Shown here: positions 1-5,558 of the stretch, in pieces | How the letters are laid out: each line of letters begins with the position of its first letter | Position numbering within the stretch: position 1 is the first letter of the stretch | NCBI GenBank assembly: GCA_937870805.1 | Contig: CALMZT010000290.1 | Location: 1 to 7,611, forward strand | Length of the DNA: 7,611 nucleotides | Reading direction: 5' to 3' | DNA from: an uncultured Chloroflexota bacterium | GTDB lineage: Bacteria; Chloroflexota; Anaerolineae; Aggregatilineales; Phototrophicaceae | Position numbers and translations under genes: made by a program | Notes under the pieces: generated by a model | Seen by the model: the letters and a program-made list of their open reading frames with translations, nothing else | The model's database searches: none | Told to the model about the DNA's origin: nothing

Positions 1-852
1 CAGCGCATCCCAATCCAATTCTCTGAATTCTGTGAAGGCGTATTCGTTGCGGAACTTTTCGATCATCGCATCGAACGCTTCGGTATAGCTCATGTTCGAG
101 AAGTCGTCAGCTTCAGACGCTTCGCCTTCAAATAACTCAATCTCGACTTCGCGTGAACGGTCAAAGGTGAAGGGGTCAGTGTCCATATTCACCGTCGTCC
201 ACCCTTGCGGTAGGCGCACAGTCGGGTCATCTTCCGTGAACAGGAAGCCATCTTCACCAAACCCAGAGGGGAAGCCCTGTTCATCGTCGGGCGCGTACAC
301 GAGCACGGTGCCGCCTTCATATTCGTAACCCGCTTCGCCAATTTGGTTGGTGTTGCTGATGAGTGTGGACACACCGCAGCATGACCAGCCGCCGCCACCT
401 AAATCACGTTCCTCAAGATAAGGATCGCCCCACGTATTTGTCCAATATGCGATGGCAAATACTTGTACGCCCGTGTCCTCTTCGCTGTCATTATCAACGT
501 CGTTATATGCACCTGCTGGCGTTTCAGGCAGTGTCAGGCTGTAGGTAAACGGTGATGTGAAGAAGTCAGAGGTGATTTGTCCGAGCGTCTGCGACGCAAC
601 AGGCATGACATAACGACGGTCACGGTTCACAAACCCTGATTGGTCTTCAGTGATAATCAGAGGCTCTGATACACCCGCTGTGAAGAAAGGATTGGTGTAT
701 GCCAGCGATCCGGTAATGACTTCGGGACCACCCTCATCATTCACGATCTCGGCATCGGGCATGTCGCCATCATCCTGCGCCTGTACCGACGCTAATGCAG
801 CGACCAATAACATAAGAAGTGCAAAGAGCAAAACACGACGCTTGTTTCGCAT
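1..852 (-). CDS. Secreted S41-type peptidase paralog, 5' part only
   Basis: The reading frame is open from ATG at 852-850 to the window edge, giving 284 codons without a stop; the 3' end is missing. The first 26 residues (MRNKRRVLLFALLMLLVAAL, then ASVQAQ) form a classic Sec signal peptide: basic start, leucine-rich core, A-x-A type cleavage near VQA. There is no lipobox cysteine. The rest aligns throughout with the N-terminal region of the complete peptidase at 1323-3683. Shared blocks include VNDEGG, the stretch GFPSGFG-DG-LFTEDDP, PFTFDRSR, and SNMSY with RNEYAFTE near the break. The S41 catalytic core is therefore expected just outside the window, but it is not seen. A purine-rich GAGGAAGG (863-870) lies 10 bases before the start. 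A notable difference from its paralog is a GGGGW-SCC stretch with two adjacent cysteines around residues 152-158. Peptidase function is inferred only from the paralog. Confidence 0.85.
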   Translation of the reverse strand, partial: MRNKRRVLLFALLMLLVAALASVQAQDDGDMPDAEIVNDEGGPEVITGSLAYTNPFFTAGVSEPLIITEDQSGFVNRDRRYVMPVASQTLGQITSDFFTSPFTYSLTLPETPAGAYNDVDNDSEEDTGVQVFAIAYWTNTWGDPYLEERDLGGGGWSCCGVSTLISNTNQIGEAGYEYEGGTVLVYAPDDEQGFPSGFGEDGFLFTEDDPTVRLPQGWTTVNMDTDPFTFDRSREVEIELFEGEASEADDFSNMSYTEAFDAMIEKFRNEYAFTEFRELDWDAL

Positions 853-1033
853 AATATTGAAACCTTCCTCAAATCCCTCTACGATTTTAAAATACGAAGC
901 CTTACGACTTTAGTTTGCCGCAGGAAATTCAATATTGCAATGCACATTTCTACGACCGGAATCTGCCAACCTTGGTAGAAACAGCGGTAGCAGGGGAGTA
1001 AACAGACTAATTAGCTTCAAATGAGTAGAACTC

Positions 1034-1064
1034 TTGCGTAAATCTAGCAAATTTGTGCTATAAT
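1034..1064 (+). promoter_or_regulatory. Extended -10 promoter with overlapping dyad
   Basis: TGCTATAAT at 1056-1064 is a perfect extended -10 (TGn plus TATAAT). TTGCGT at 1034-1039 is a possible -35, but the 19-base spacer is long; extended -10 promoters tolerate a weak -35. A dyad TAGCA-AATTTG-TGCTA (1045-1060) overlaps the spacer and the -10, as an operator might. Predicted transcription starts near 1071 and runs into the hairpin at 1079. It points away from the truncated peptidase gene and against the complete one. Confidence 0.5.
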
Positions 1065-1078
1065 GAAATTGTGCAAAT

Positions 1079-1155
1079 GATACAAGGGTTGGTTGAATGC
1101 AGAAAGGTATTTCGAGGTGTTCTTCCTTTCCACCATTTAACCAACCCCTGTTATC
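1079..1155 (+). ncRNA. Long imperfect hairpin, possible structured leader or small RNA
   Basis: Three nested helices can be drawn by eye. GATACA (1079-1084) pairs with TGT-ATC (1149-1155, one bulged T). GGGTTGGTT (1086-1094) pairs perfectly with AACCAACCC (1139-1147). GAAAGG (1102-1107) pairs with CCTTTC (1125-1130). The helices are separated by one A-C mismatch and by an internal loop of 7 and 8 bases. About 21 base pairs form within 77 bases, starting roughly 8 bases after the predicted transcription start. The ATG of the small reading frame (1097) lies in the internal loop, so the fold could gate its translation; alternatively the transcript could be a non-coding RNA. No known RNA family is recognised. 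Confidence 0.4.
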
Positions 1156-1291
1156 TCACTGTTCTTGCGACTTACATTTATCGTTGGCGTTTGTTTCTGG
1201 TTTGAATATTTCTGCTTTTGAACCTGCGCTGTCCTACTTACCTCTTGATGACATCAAACCTAATCGAAAAAAGCCTGATAATACAGGCTAA
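1097..1291 (+). CDS. Small hypothetical protein (64 aa), paired with the frame at 5342
   Basis: No known domain is recognised. The frame encodes 64 residues with no signal peptide or membrane segment. Residues 18-22 are LLSHC, followed by LH and L at the same spacing as in the 63-residue frame at 5342-5533: 11 of 24 residues are identical in an ungapped block. An extended -10 promoter lies upstream. The ribosome binding site is poor (AGGG at 1085-1088, inside the hairpin), and the start codon sits in the hairpin's internal loop. The last codons overlap the minus-strand terminator of the neighbouring peptidase, which argues against a well-established gene. It may be a translated small protein, or a chance frame across a structured repeat. 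Confidence 0.3.
   Translation: MQKGISRCSSFPPFNQPLLSHCSCDLHLSLAFVSGLNISAFEPALSYLPLDDIKPNRKKPDNTG
1148..1219 (+). repeat. Diverged repeat, copy A (partner at 5390-5461)
   Basis: This 72-base stretch aligns without gaps to 5390-5461 with 48 identical positions (67 percent, counted by hand). It opens with 14 identical bases, CTGTTATCTCACTG, followed by identical CTTACAT and CGTTGG blocks at conserved spacing. It begins directly after the 3' arm of the GGGTTGGTT helix. Both copies are in the same reading frame of small plus-strand frames, but mismatches are not concentrated at third codon positions. The data therefore do not decide between a protein family and a DNA or RNA element. Confidence 0.6.
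1265..1289 (-). terminator. Intrinsic terminator of the S41 peptidase gene
   Basis: Read on the minus strand: AGCCTG, loop TATTAT, CAGGCT, then a run of six T (plus-strand A run at 1267-1272). The stem is a perfect 6 bp (1272-1277 with 1284-1289). It starts 33 bases after the peptidase stop codon at 1323. On the plus strand the hairpin is followed by AAAATTTG and should not terminate. Confidence 0.8.
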
Positions 1292-1322
1292 AATTTGACT
1301 CACAGTTTCGCTAATAGCGATC

Positions 1323-3683
1323 TTAATTCTCCGCCTCTACCCTTAGTGTGTACTCTCCCGCCTCGTCGTCGTTATAGGTAGCCACCTCGACGATCACCGT
1401 CAAGTCCACATTCGCCACCAGACTTTTAACCGCCGAACTCAACGAGTTGCTCGTCTCGTCATCATTTTCGACCAGCAGGTTGCCTGCCGTGTCATACAGC
1501 CGCAGCACCGTATCCATCTCCCCGTCCTCCCCCTCTAGGAAGATGCTGAACGCCTCGCCTTCTTGCAGTTCCAGCGTATACTGGACACGCTCACCCTCAT
1601 CGATTTCGCCTGTCACCTCATCGCCTCGTTCAATCGTGCCGCCGTCGGTCACGCTGTAGTCAGGCGCGTTCTCGCCGTCAAGATACGCCACTGCCATATC
1701 GAGCACCACGTCGCTTGTGCTGAACACGTTCTCTTCGGTGATCGGCACACGCACGTCGGGTTGGATACCTTGTCCCTCAATGATGATCTCACCGTCGGCA
1801 TCCAGCGGGCGGTTCGTCGGCAGCGCGAACGCCACGCCTTCTGGCAGGAACGTCAGATAGTAGCCACCGCCCAAGCCATTCGTCCCGTATTCCCCAACGA
1901 ATGTCGCCCGATTCTCCAGCGACAGGTAGTACGCGAAGAACTCGCACGCGCTGGCGCATCCCGGACCGATCAGCACCGTCACCGAGCCGTTGTAGATCAG
2001 GTTCGCGTTCTCCGGCGGCAGTATCAGGTTCGGGCGCAGTGTATCGTAGAAGAACGCATCGATCTCACGATTGTAGGTATCATCGTACCCTGCGATGATC
2101 TCTTCGTTAAAGAAGTAGCCCGCCATGCGCCGCCCAATGAACGAGAACCCCCCGCCGTTCGTGCGCAAATCGACAATCACACCCGGCGCTTGCGTCGCAT
2201 TCACCAGGTACATGAAGTATTCCCACGTTTCGATCATCAACGGCTCATTCCCCGCGAAGCTGTTGACTCGCACATAACCATAGCCATTGTCGAGGAAGTC
2301 ATACTCAATCGGCGGTGAAGTTGGCGCACGATTGCCAAACGGTGACGCACGATTGAAGCTCTCAACTTCCTGTGTTGTCGTGATCTCAGCAGTTCGCTCT
2401 CTTGACTCGCTGGGGTTCTGGTACGTAATCGTGACTTCGGTGTCCAGTGGGAAGCGAATCACGTACCGCAGTTGCTCTAGCCGTTCTACCGTATCCAGGC
2501 TAAACGGCGCAGAATACGGCTGTGTGTCGCCTACTGCCTCTTGAATGGGTACGTCATCGATTGCGATGATCTCCGCCCCCGATTCAATGCCTTCACTGTC
2601 CGCCGGACCATCTTCGAGCACGAAATCCGCGATAATGCGCCCGTCATCCAGTTCTGCCAGCGACATCCCCAACCCACCAGCCGTGCGCTCATATTCATCA
2701 CGCTGTAGCACATTGTTGACACTGGAACCGAACGCGATATGCCCATCTGGAATCAAGCGTGTGAAGTCGCGCAGCGCAAACAGGTACGCATCAGCATCCT
2801 CGTCACGATCAGCGTTCTCAAAACGTGGCAGCAGTTCTTCTTCTATCGCGTCCCAATCGATGTCCTTGTATTCCGTAAACGCATATTCGTTGCGCGCCTT
2901 CTCAACCAGCGCTTGGAAGGCATCAGCATAACTCATATTGGAATAATCATCCGGCATCAGTTCTTCCGGCTCGTAAGTATCCATCTCTACCGTCCGCGAA
3001 CGGTCAAAGGTGAATGGCTCATCGTTCAAATCGACTAACGTATAGCCTTCAGGCAGCAGCACAACAGGATCATCTTCTGTAAACAGCATTCCATCGTCAC
3101 CAAACCCTGATGGGAAACCTTGTAACTCCTCACCTACGTACACCAATAGCGTGCCGCCGTTGATCTCATACAGCGTTTCAGGGTTCGTGCTGACGCGCGT
3201 GGAAGCATATTCAGTCGTCCAGCCTCCATAACCCCGACGATCATTTCGATCAATGGTCACTTCGCCAAAGTTCAGGTAGTTCAACGCTGCGGCGTAGATT
3301 TGTACACCAGCATCACGCTTGCCGTCGAGATCAACGTCGCGTGCCTCAGCTTGTGGCTCAATAGGCAGCGCAATCTGAAACTCAATCGGCTGTCCCGTCG
3401 GTCCGAAATACGCATCGAGAAACTCGCCAATCACTTGTGATTGCGCCGATGGGTAGAATTCGACATCACGGTCAACGAATCCTGCTTGATCTTCCAGATA
3501 GATGACAGGCTGATACGTCGCTGCTTTGACATTTCCCTGCGTAATCACCAAATTGCCTGTAACCAGCGCGACCCCACCCTCGTCATTCACAAATTCAGCC
3601 AATGGAATTGCATCTTGTGCTCGTGTCCACGAACCCGCAATAGTTAGTAAAAGCAACACTGCAACAACAAACAGCCGCTTCAT
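1323..3683 (-). CDS. Secreted S41 family serine peptidase with PDZ and PPC-like domains
   Basis: A predicted exported endopeptidase of 786 residues. ATG at 3683-3681 is preferred over the in-frame ATG at 3704: it has GAGGA (3692-3696) eight bases upstream and begins a textbook signal peptide (MKRLFVVAVLLLLTIAGSW, cleavage near residue 22). Order of parts: N-terminal domain of unknown function (about 24-245); S41 helical region ending in IPDGH (His315); PDZ-like region (about 335-435, GLGMSLAELDDG onward); S41 core with VDLRTNGGG (504-512), nucleophile motif GCASACEFF (Ser578) and the closing GIQPDVRV. A lysine usual in CtpA-type members (GKG after the nucleophile) is absent. Glu636 lies 58 residues after Ser578, the spacing known for tricorn protease, so a Ser-His-Glu mechanism is inferred. 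The last 95 residues resemble a PPC (pre-peptidase C-terminal) beta domain. No anchor is seen. The gene is the complete copy of a tandem pair and ends at a strong terminator. Confidence 0.9.
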   Translation of the reverse strand: MKRLFVVAVLLLLTIAGSWTRAQDAIPLAEFVNDEGGVALVTGNLVITQGNVKAATYQPVIYLEDQAGFVDRDVEFYPSAQSQVIGEFLDAYFGPTGQPIEFQIALPIEPQAEARDVDLDGKRDAGVQIYAAALNYLNFGEVTIDRNDRRGYGGWTTEYASTRVSTNPETLYEINGGTLLVYVGEELQGFPSGFGDDGMLFTEDDPVVLLPEGYTLVDLNDEPFTFDRSRTVEMDTYEPEELMPDDYSNMSYADAFQALVEKARNEYAFTEYKDIDWDAIEEELLPRFENADRDEDADAYLFALRDFTRLIPDGHIAFGSSVNNVLQRDEYERTAGGLGMSLAELDDGRIIADFVLEDGPADSEGIESGAEIIAIDDVPIQEAVGDTQPYSAPFSLDTVERLEQLRYVIRFPLDTEVTITYQNPSESRERTAEITTTQEVESFNRASPFGNRAPTSPPIEYDFLDNGYGYVRVNSFAGNEPLMIETWEYFMYLVNATQAPGVIVDLRTNGGGFSFIGRRMAGYFFNEEIIAGYDDTYNREIDAFFYDTLRPNLILPPENANLIYNGSVTVLIGPGCASACEFFAYYLSLENRATFVGEYGTNGLGGGYYLTFLPEGVAFALPTNRPLDADGEIIIEGQGIQPDVRVPITEENVFSTSDVVLDMAVAYLDGENAPDYSVTDGGTIERGDEVTGEIDEGERVQYTLELQEGEAFSIFLEGEDGEMDTVLRLYDTAGNLLVENDDETSNSLSSAVKSLVANVDLTVIVEVATYNDDEAGEYTLRVEAEN

Positions 3684-3722
3684 ATTCAAATTCCTCAGCA
3701 ACATCGACTACTATGCGTAGTG

Positions 3723-3775
3723 TGCATCACACCGAGACATGATGCAAATCACAATTAAGCAATCACCCGGTGATT
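3723..3775. promoter_or_regulatory. Two dyads upstream of the peptidase gene
   Basis: TGCATCA (3723-3729) and TGATGCA (3740-3746) are a perfect 7-bp inverted repeat with a 10-base gap. AATCACC-C-GGTGATT (3761-3775) is a perfect 7-bp dyad with one central base. They lie about 40 to 90 bases upstream of the peptidase start. Between them, on the minus strand, TGTGA-N6-TCATG (3738-3753) resembles a CRP half-palindrome. No convincing -35/-10 pair was found for the peptidase; TTGATG with TAATTG at 19 bases is the best, weak candidate. An operator role is inference. Confidence 0.35.
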
Positions 3776-3818
3776 ACATCAAAATCACGGTTTGGATCAA
3801 GAGAGGTCAAGAATATCA

Positions 3819-3888
3819 TTGTAGGGGCGCACCATGTAAGCGAAGCGGCGTGCGCCCGCTGGAGAGACACGCAGGTCTTTCCCTACAA
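3819..3888. repeat. Palindromic intergenic repeat, three nested or adjacent stems
   Basis: The outer arms are TTGTAGGG (3819-3826) and CCCTACAA (3881-3888), a perfect 8 bp. An internal stem GGGCGCAC (3825-3832) with GTGCGCCC (3850-3857) is also a perfect 8 bp. A short AGAC/GTCT stem (3865-3868, 3875-3878) follows. The 70-base unit can fold like a clover leaf. Its GC-rich composition contrasts with the AT-rich surroundings, which suggests a mobile or dispersed REP/MITE-like element. I recall similar TGTAGGGGCGC...TGCGCCC elements from Chloroflexota genomes, but no second copy is in this window. Confidence 0.6.
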
Positions 3889-4031
3889 ATATGTTGTGAA
3901 CCCTGTAACCTTCCAACTAAATTTGATGCGATTGCCCTATAAGCAATCATCCCCCGTTAAATAGATTGTTTGCGCCTAAGATTATGATGTAGATTACAAT
4001 AGATTATCCAAACAAGGATGCAGGATTCTTC

Positions 4032-4223
4032 ATGCAGAAAACCTTTAGCAACCATGTCTCACTGCACAAATCGGTACAGCGCTTAATGGACAAAACATTC
4101 GACAATCCGGTGTAATCGACAGCGCACGCCTCGAACTCATTGTGGTGGAGCCTTTACACTCGTGAACCGCTTGATGCTTCAGCACTCGCCCACCTGAAAG
4201 CATCCTTCTCAAAACGTCAATAA
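4032..4223 (+). pseudogene. Broken small reading frame with one in-frame stop
   Basis: Starting from ATG at 4032 (AGGA at 4022-4025, seven bases upstream), 27 codons are followed by TAA at 4113-4115. The same frame then runs a further 35 codons to TAA at 4221, eight bases before a hairpin terminator. The product would be about 62 residues, close in size to the frames at 1097 and 5342. It starts with the same ATGCAGAAA as the 1097 frame and contains TCTCACTG followed by an LHKSV peptide, weakly like LHLSL and LHQTL in those frames. The match to them needs gaps and a frameshift. This may be a decayed relative, or a chance open stretch; no function is recognised. Confidence 0.25.
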
Positions 4224-4258
4224 ACAAAAACCCCACTGATATTTATGATCCAGTGGGG
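4219..4258 (-). terminator. Intrinsic terminator, probably for gpmA, possibly bidirectional
   Basis: CCCCACTG (4231-4238) and CAGTGGGG (4251-4258) form a perfect 8-bp stem with a 12-base loop. On the minus strand it is followed by TTTTTGTTTATT, a good termination tract. It lies 156 bases beyond the gpmA stop codon, an unusually long distance explained by the repeats between them. On the plus strand the tail TCAATTTCTCTT is weaker but could end transcription through the broken frame at 4032. Confidence 0.7.
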
Positions 4259-4306
4259 TCAATTTCTCTTAGATTTAGCTTGCCTCTTCCGTAATGTTCT
4301 CCCCTG

Positions 4307-4328
4307 TACTGAACACAGCAGTTCAGTA
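4307..4328. repeat. Perfect 8-bp hairpin downstream of gpmA
   Basis: TACTGAAC (4307-4314) and GTTCAGTA (4321-4328) pair perfectly around a 6-base loop. There is no proper T tract on either strand, although the plus side is T-rich (ATTCAATTTTCTC). It could stabilise the 3' end of the gpmA message or belong to the adjacent dispersed repeat. Confidence 0.45.
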
Positions 4329-4340
4329 ATTCAATTTTCT

Positions 4341-4417
4341 CTTTTCTTGGCGTCCTTTGCGACTTGGCGGTTCATCTTCGTATTTGCTGACCGCTGATCG
4401 CTAACCGCTAAAAGCTA
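4341..4417. repeat. Short-period dispersed repeats abutting the gpmA stop codon
   Basis: There are two blocks. The first (4347-4369) repeats TTGGCG, TTTGCG, TTGGCG at 8-9 base spacing. I recall this TTGGCG/TTTGCG type of intergenic repeat from cyanobacterial and Chloroflexota genomes. The second (4387-4417) is a heptamer array, CTGACCG, CTGATCG, CTAACCG, CTAAAAG, CTA, whose last unit is the complement of the gpmA TAG stop codon. The repeats separate gpmA from its terminator, as expected if they were inserted or expanded there. Confidence 0.55.
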
Positions 4418-5164
4418 TTTTGCCTTCCCCTGATTAGCCACCACTTGCGCCGCCTTCGCCACTTCCTCAGCGTCCCCAAGATAATAATGCGTGATAGGTT
4501 TCAAGTTCTCGTCTAATTCATAGACCAGCGGAATACCTGTGGGAATATTGAGTTCGACAATATCTTCGTCGGAAACGTTATCAAGATACTTGACCAACGC
4601 ACGGAAACTGTTACCGTGCGCCGTGACGAGTACGCGCTTACCAGAACGTACTGTCGGGGCGATGGTCTCATGCCAATACGGCAAAAAGCGCTCGACGGTA
4701 TCCTTAAGGCACTCTGTCACTGGAATATCATTTTCGTCAAGGTCAGCATAGCGCGGGTCATTGCCCGGATAACGCGGATCGTCTTTCGTCAGCGGCGGTG
4801 GGGGAATAGCATAGCTTCTACGCCAGATAAGCACCTGTTCATCGCCAAATTTCGCTGCTGTTTCCGCCTTGTTCAAACCTTGCAGCGCCCCATAATGCCG
4901 TTCGTTGAGCCTCCACGAACGCTCCATAGGAATCCACAGCAAATCCATCTCATCGAGCGCCAGAAAATGCGTGCGAATAGCACGTTTCAACACTGAGGTA
5001 TAGCCAATATCAAAGGTATACCCTGCCTCTTTGAGAGTTCGTCCTGCTTGTTTGGCTTCTTCAATGCCGCGTTCGGTTAAATCAACGTCTGTCCATCCAG
5101 TGAAACGATTTTCCTTGTTCCATATGCTTTCGCCGTGCCGTAAAAGCACCAGTTTGCTTGTCAT
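4415..5164 (-). CDS. gpmA: 2,3-bisphosphoglycerate-dependent phosphoglycerate mutase
   Basis: Interconverts 3-phosphoglycerate and 2-phosphoglycerate in glycolysis and gluconeogenesis, in the cytoplasm, through a phosphohistidine intermediate primed by 2,3-bisphosphoglycerate. The protein has 249 residues, essentially the family length (E. coli GpmA 250). Visible motifs are LVLLRHGES with the phospho-accepting His10, FTGWTDVDLT (21-30), Arg61, SWRLNERHYGALQGLNKAE with Glu88 (83-101), WRRSYAIPPPP (114-124) and VTAHGNSFRAL with the second catalytic His183. All expected active-site residues are present. The segment RTHFLAL (64-70) differs slightly from the usual RTLWIVL, a minor change. The start is supported by GAGGTGAGGTGAG just upstream and a promoter at 5253-5284. 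The gene is monocistronic: divergent from the small frame at 5342 and followed by repeats and a distant terminator. Confidence 0.97.
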   Translation of the reverse strand: MTSKLVLLRHGESIWNKENRFTGWTDVDLTERGIEEAKQAGRTLKEAGYTFDIGYTSVLKRAIRTHFLALDEMDLLWIPMERSWRLNERHYGALQGLNKAETAAKFGDEQVLIWRRSYAIPPPPLTKDDPRYPGNDPRYADLDENDIPVTECLKDTVERFLPYWHETIAPTVRSGKRVLVTAHGNSFRALVKYLDNVSDEDIVELNIPTGIPLVYELDENLKPITHYYLGDAEEVAKAAQVVANQGKAK

Positions 5165-5252
5165 ATCTCACCTCACCTCGTAGATAACCTCTGTACTTTA
5201 TCGAATCTCACGCCACGCGGCAACTGCATATCTAAAATTACCATTATTCACG

Positions 5253-5284
5253 ATATAACATTTCAAGTCGAATTAAAGTGTCAA
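5253..5284 (-). promoter_or_regulatory. Predicted gpmA promoter
   Basis: Read on the minus strand: a perfect -35 TTGACA (5279-5284), an 18-base spacer, and TGTTAT (5255-5260, four of six consensus bases) as -10. An overlapping TTATAT (5253-5258) is an alternative at 20 bases. The transcript would start near 5246, giving a leader of about 80 bases before the gpmA start at 5164. Confidence 0.55.
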
Positions 5285-5341
5285 AAGGAACGCAAATGCA
5301 GTCCCTTCTATGCTACGCTTCCCATAGAGAAAGGAGTCGCC

Positions 5342-5533
5342 ATGTCACTCACCAAGCTAAAGACTAGAGACTATCGAATAAAAGCTAGTCTGTTATCTCA
5401 CTGCATTTCTCGCTTACATCAAACGTTGGAGTTAGAAATGGGTTTCAAAATACACGATTTTTCAAGATTTTACTCTCGGTTCAAATTCTTATTGATGAGC
5501 AAACCCAAACACTACTCTGTTATCCCCTGTTAA
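5342..5533 (+). CDS. Small basic hypothetical protein (63 aa)
   Basis: No known domain is recognised. The start has the best ribosome binding site in the window, AGAAAGGAG (5328-5336) with a five-base spacer, which supports translation. The product is basic (many Lys, Arg, His) and rich in Phe and Tyr in its second half (HDFSRFYSRFKFLL, residues 38-51). Residues 17-40 match the 64-residue frame at 1097-1291: LLSHC, LH, L, G, I and F are identical in register, and both frames begin 16-17 codons before this block. The gene is AT-rich, divergent from gpmA and 91 bases before the aminotransferase. A 5-bp dyad CTATG/CATAG (5308-5327) sits before the ribosome binding site, with TATGCT as a weak -10. 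A stem at 5515-5539 covers the stop codon. Confidence 0.45.
   Translation: MSLTKLKTRDYRIKASLLSHCISRLHQTLELEMGFKIHDFSRFYSRFKFLLMSKPKHYSVIPC
5390..5461 (+). repeat. Diverged repeat, copy B (partner at 1148-1219)
   Basis: Ungapped match to copy A at 48 of 72 positions, with the first 14 bases identical (5390-5403). Its first two bases are the end of a hairpin, AGACTAG (5361-5367) with CTAGTCT (5385-5391), extendable by TAA/TTA across a bulged G. Copy A likewise starts at a hairpin's 3' arm although the arm sequences differ. A shortened version of the leading motif, CTGTTATCCCCTG, recurs at 5517-5529. Confidence 0.6.
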
Positions 5534-5558
5534 TCAGAGAGATTCGCTGAATATCCCC

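Noticed and set aside
1563..2318. Long plus-strand open frame (251 codons)
   Set aside because: It lies antisense to the S41 core, has low-complexity His/Arg-rich content and no start context; it is a shadow of the peptidase gene.
3684..3704. Upstream in-frame ATG as peptidase start
   Set aside because: The ribosome binding site GAGGA falls inside this extension, and the signal peptide begins naturally at the second Met (3683).
3705..4414. Insertion sequence remnant covering the whole gap
   Set aside because: No transposase fragment could be read in any frame, and the inverted arms found bound only 70 bases.
4616..4996. Plus-strand open frame of 126 codons
   Set aside because: It is antisense to gpmA, whose motifs are unmistakable; no ribosome binding site or domain.
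5342..5533. Toxin or antitoxin identity for the small basic protein
   Set aside because: No partner gene is adjacent and no family motif is visible; size and charge alone are not evidence.
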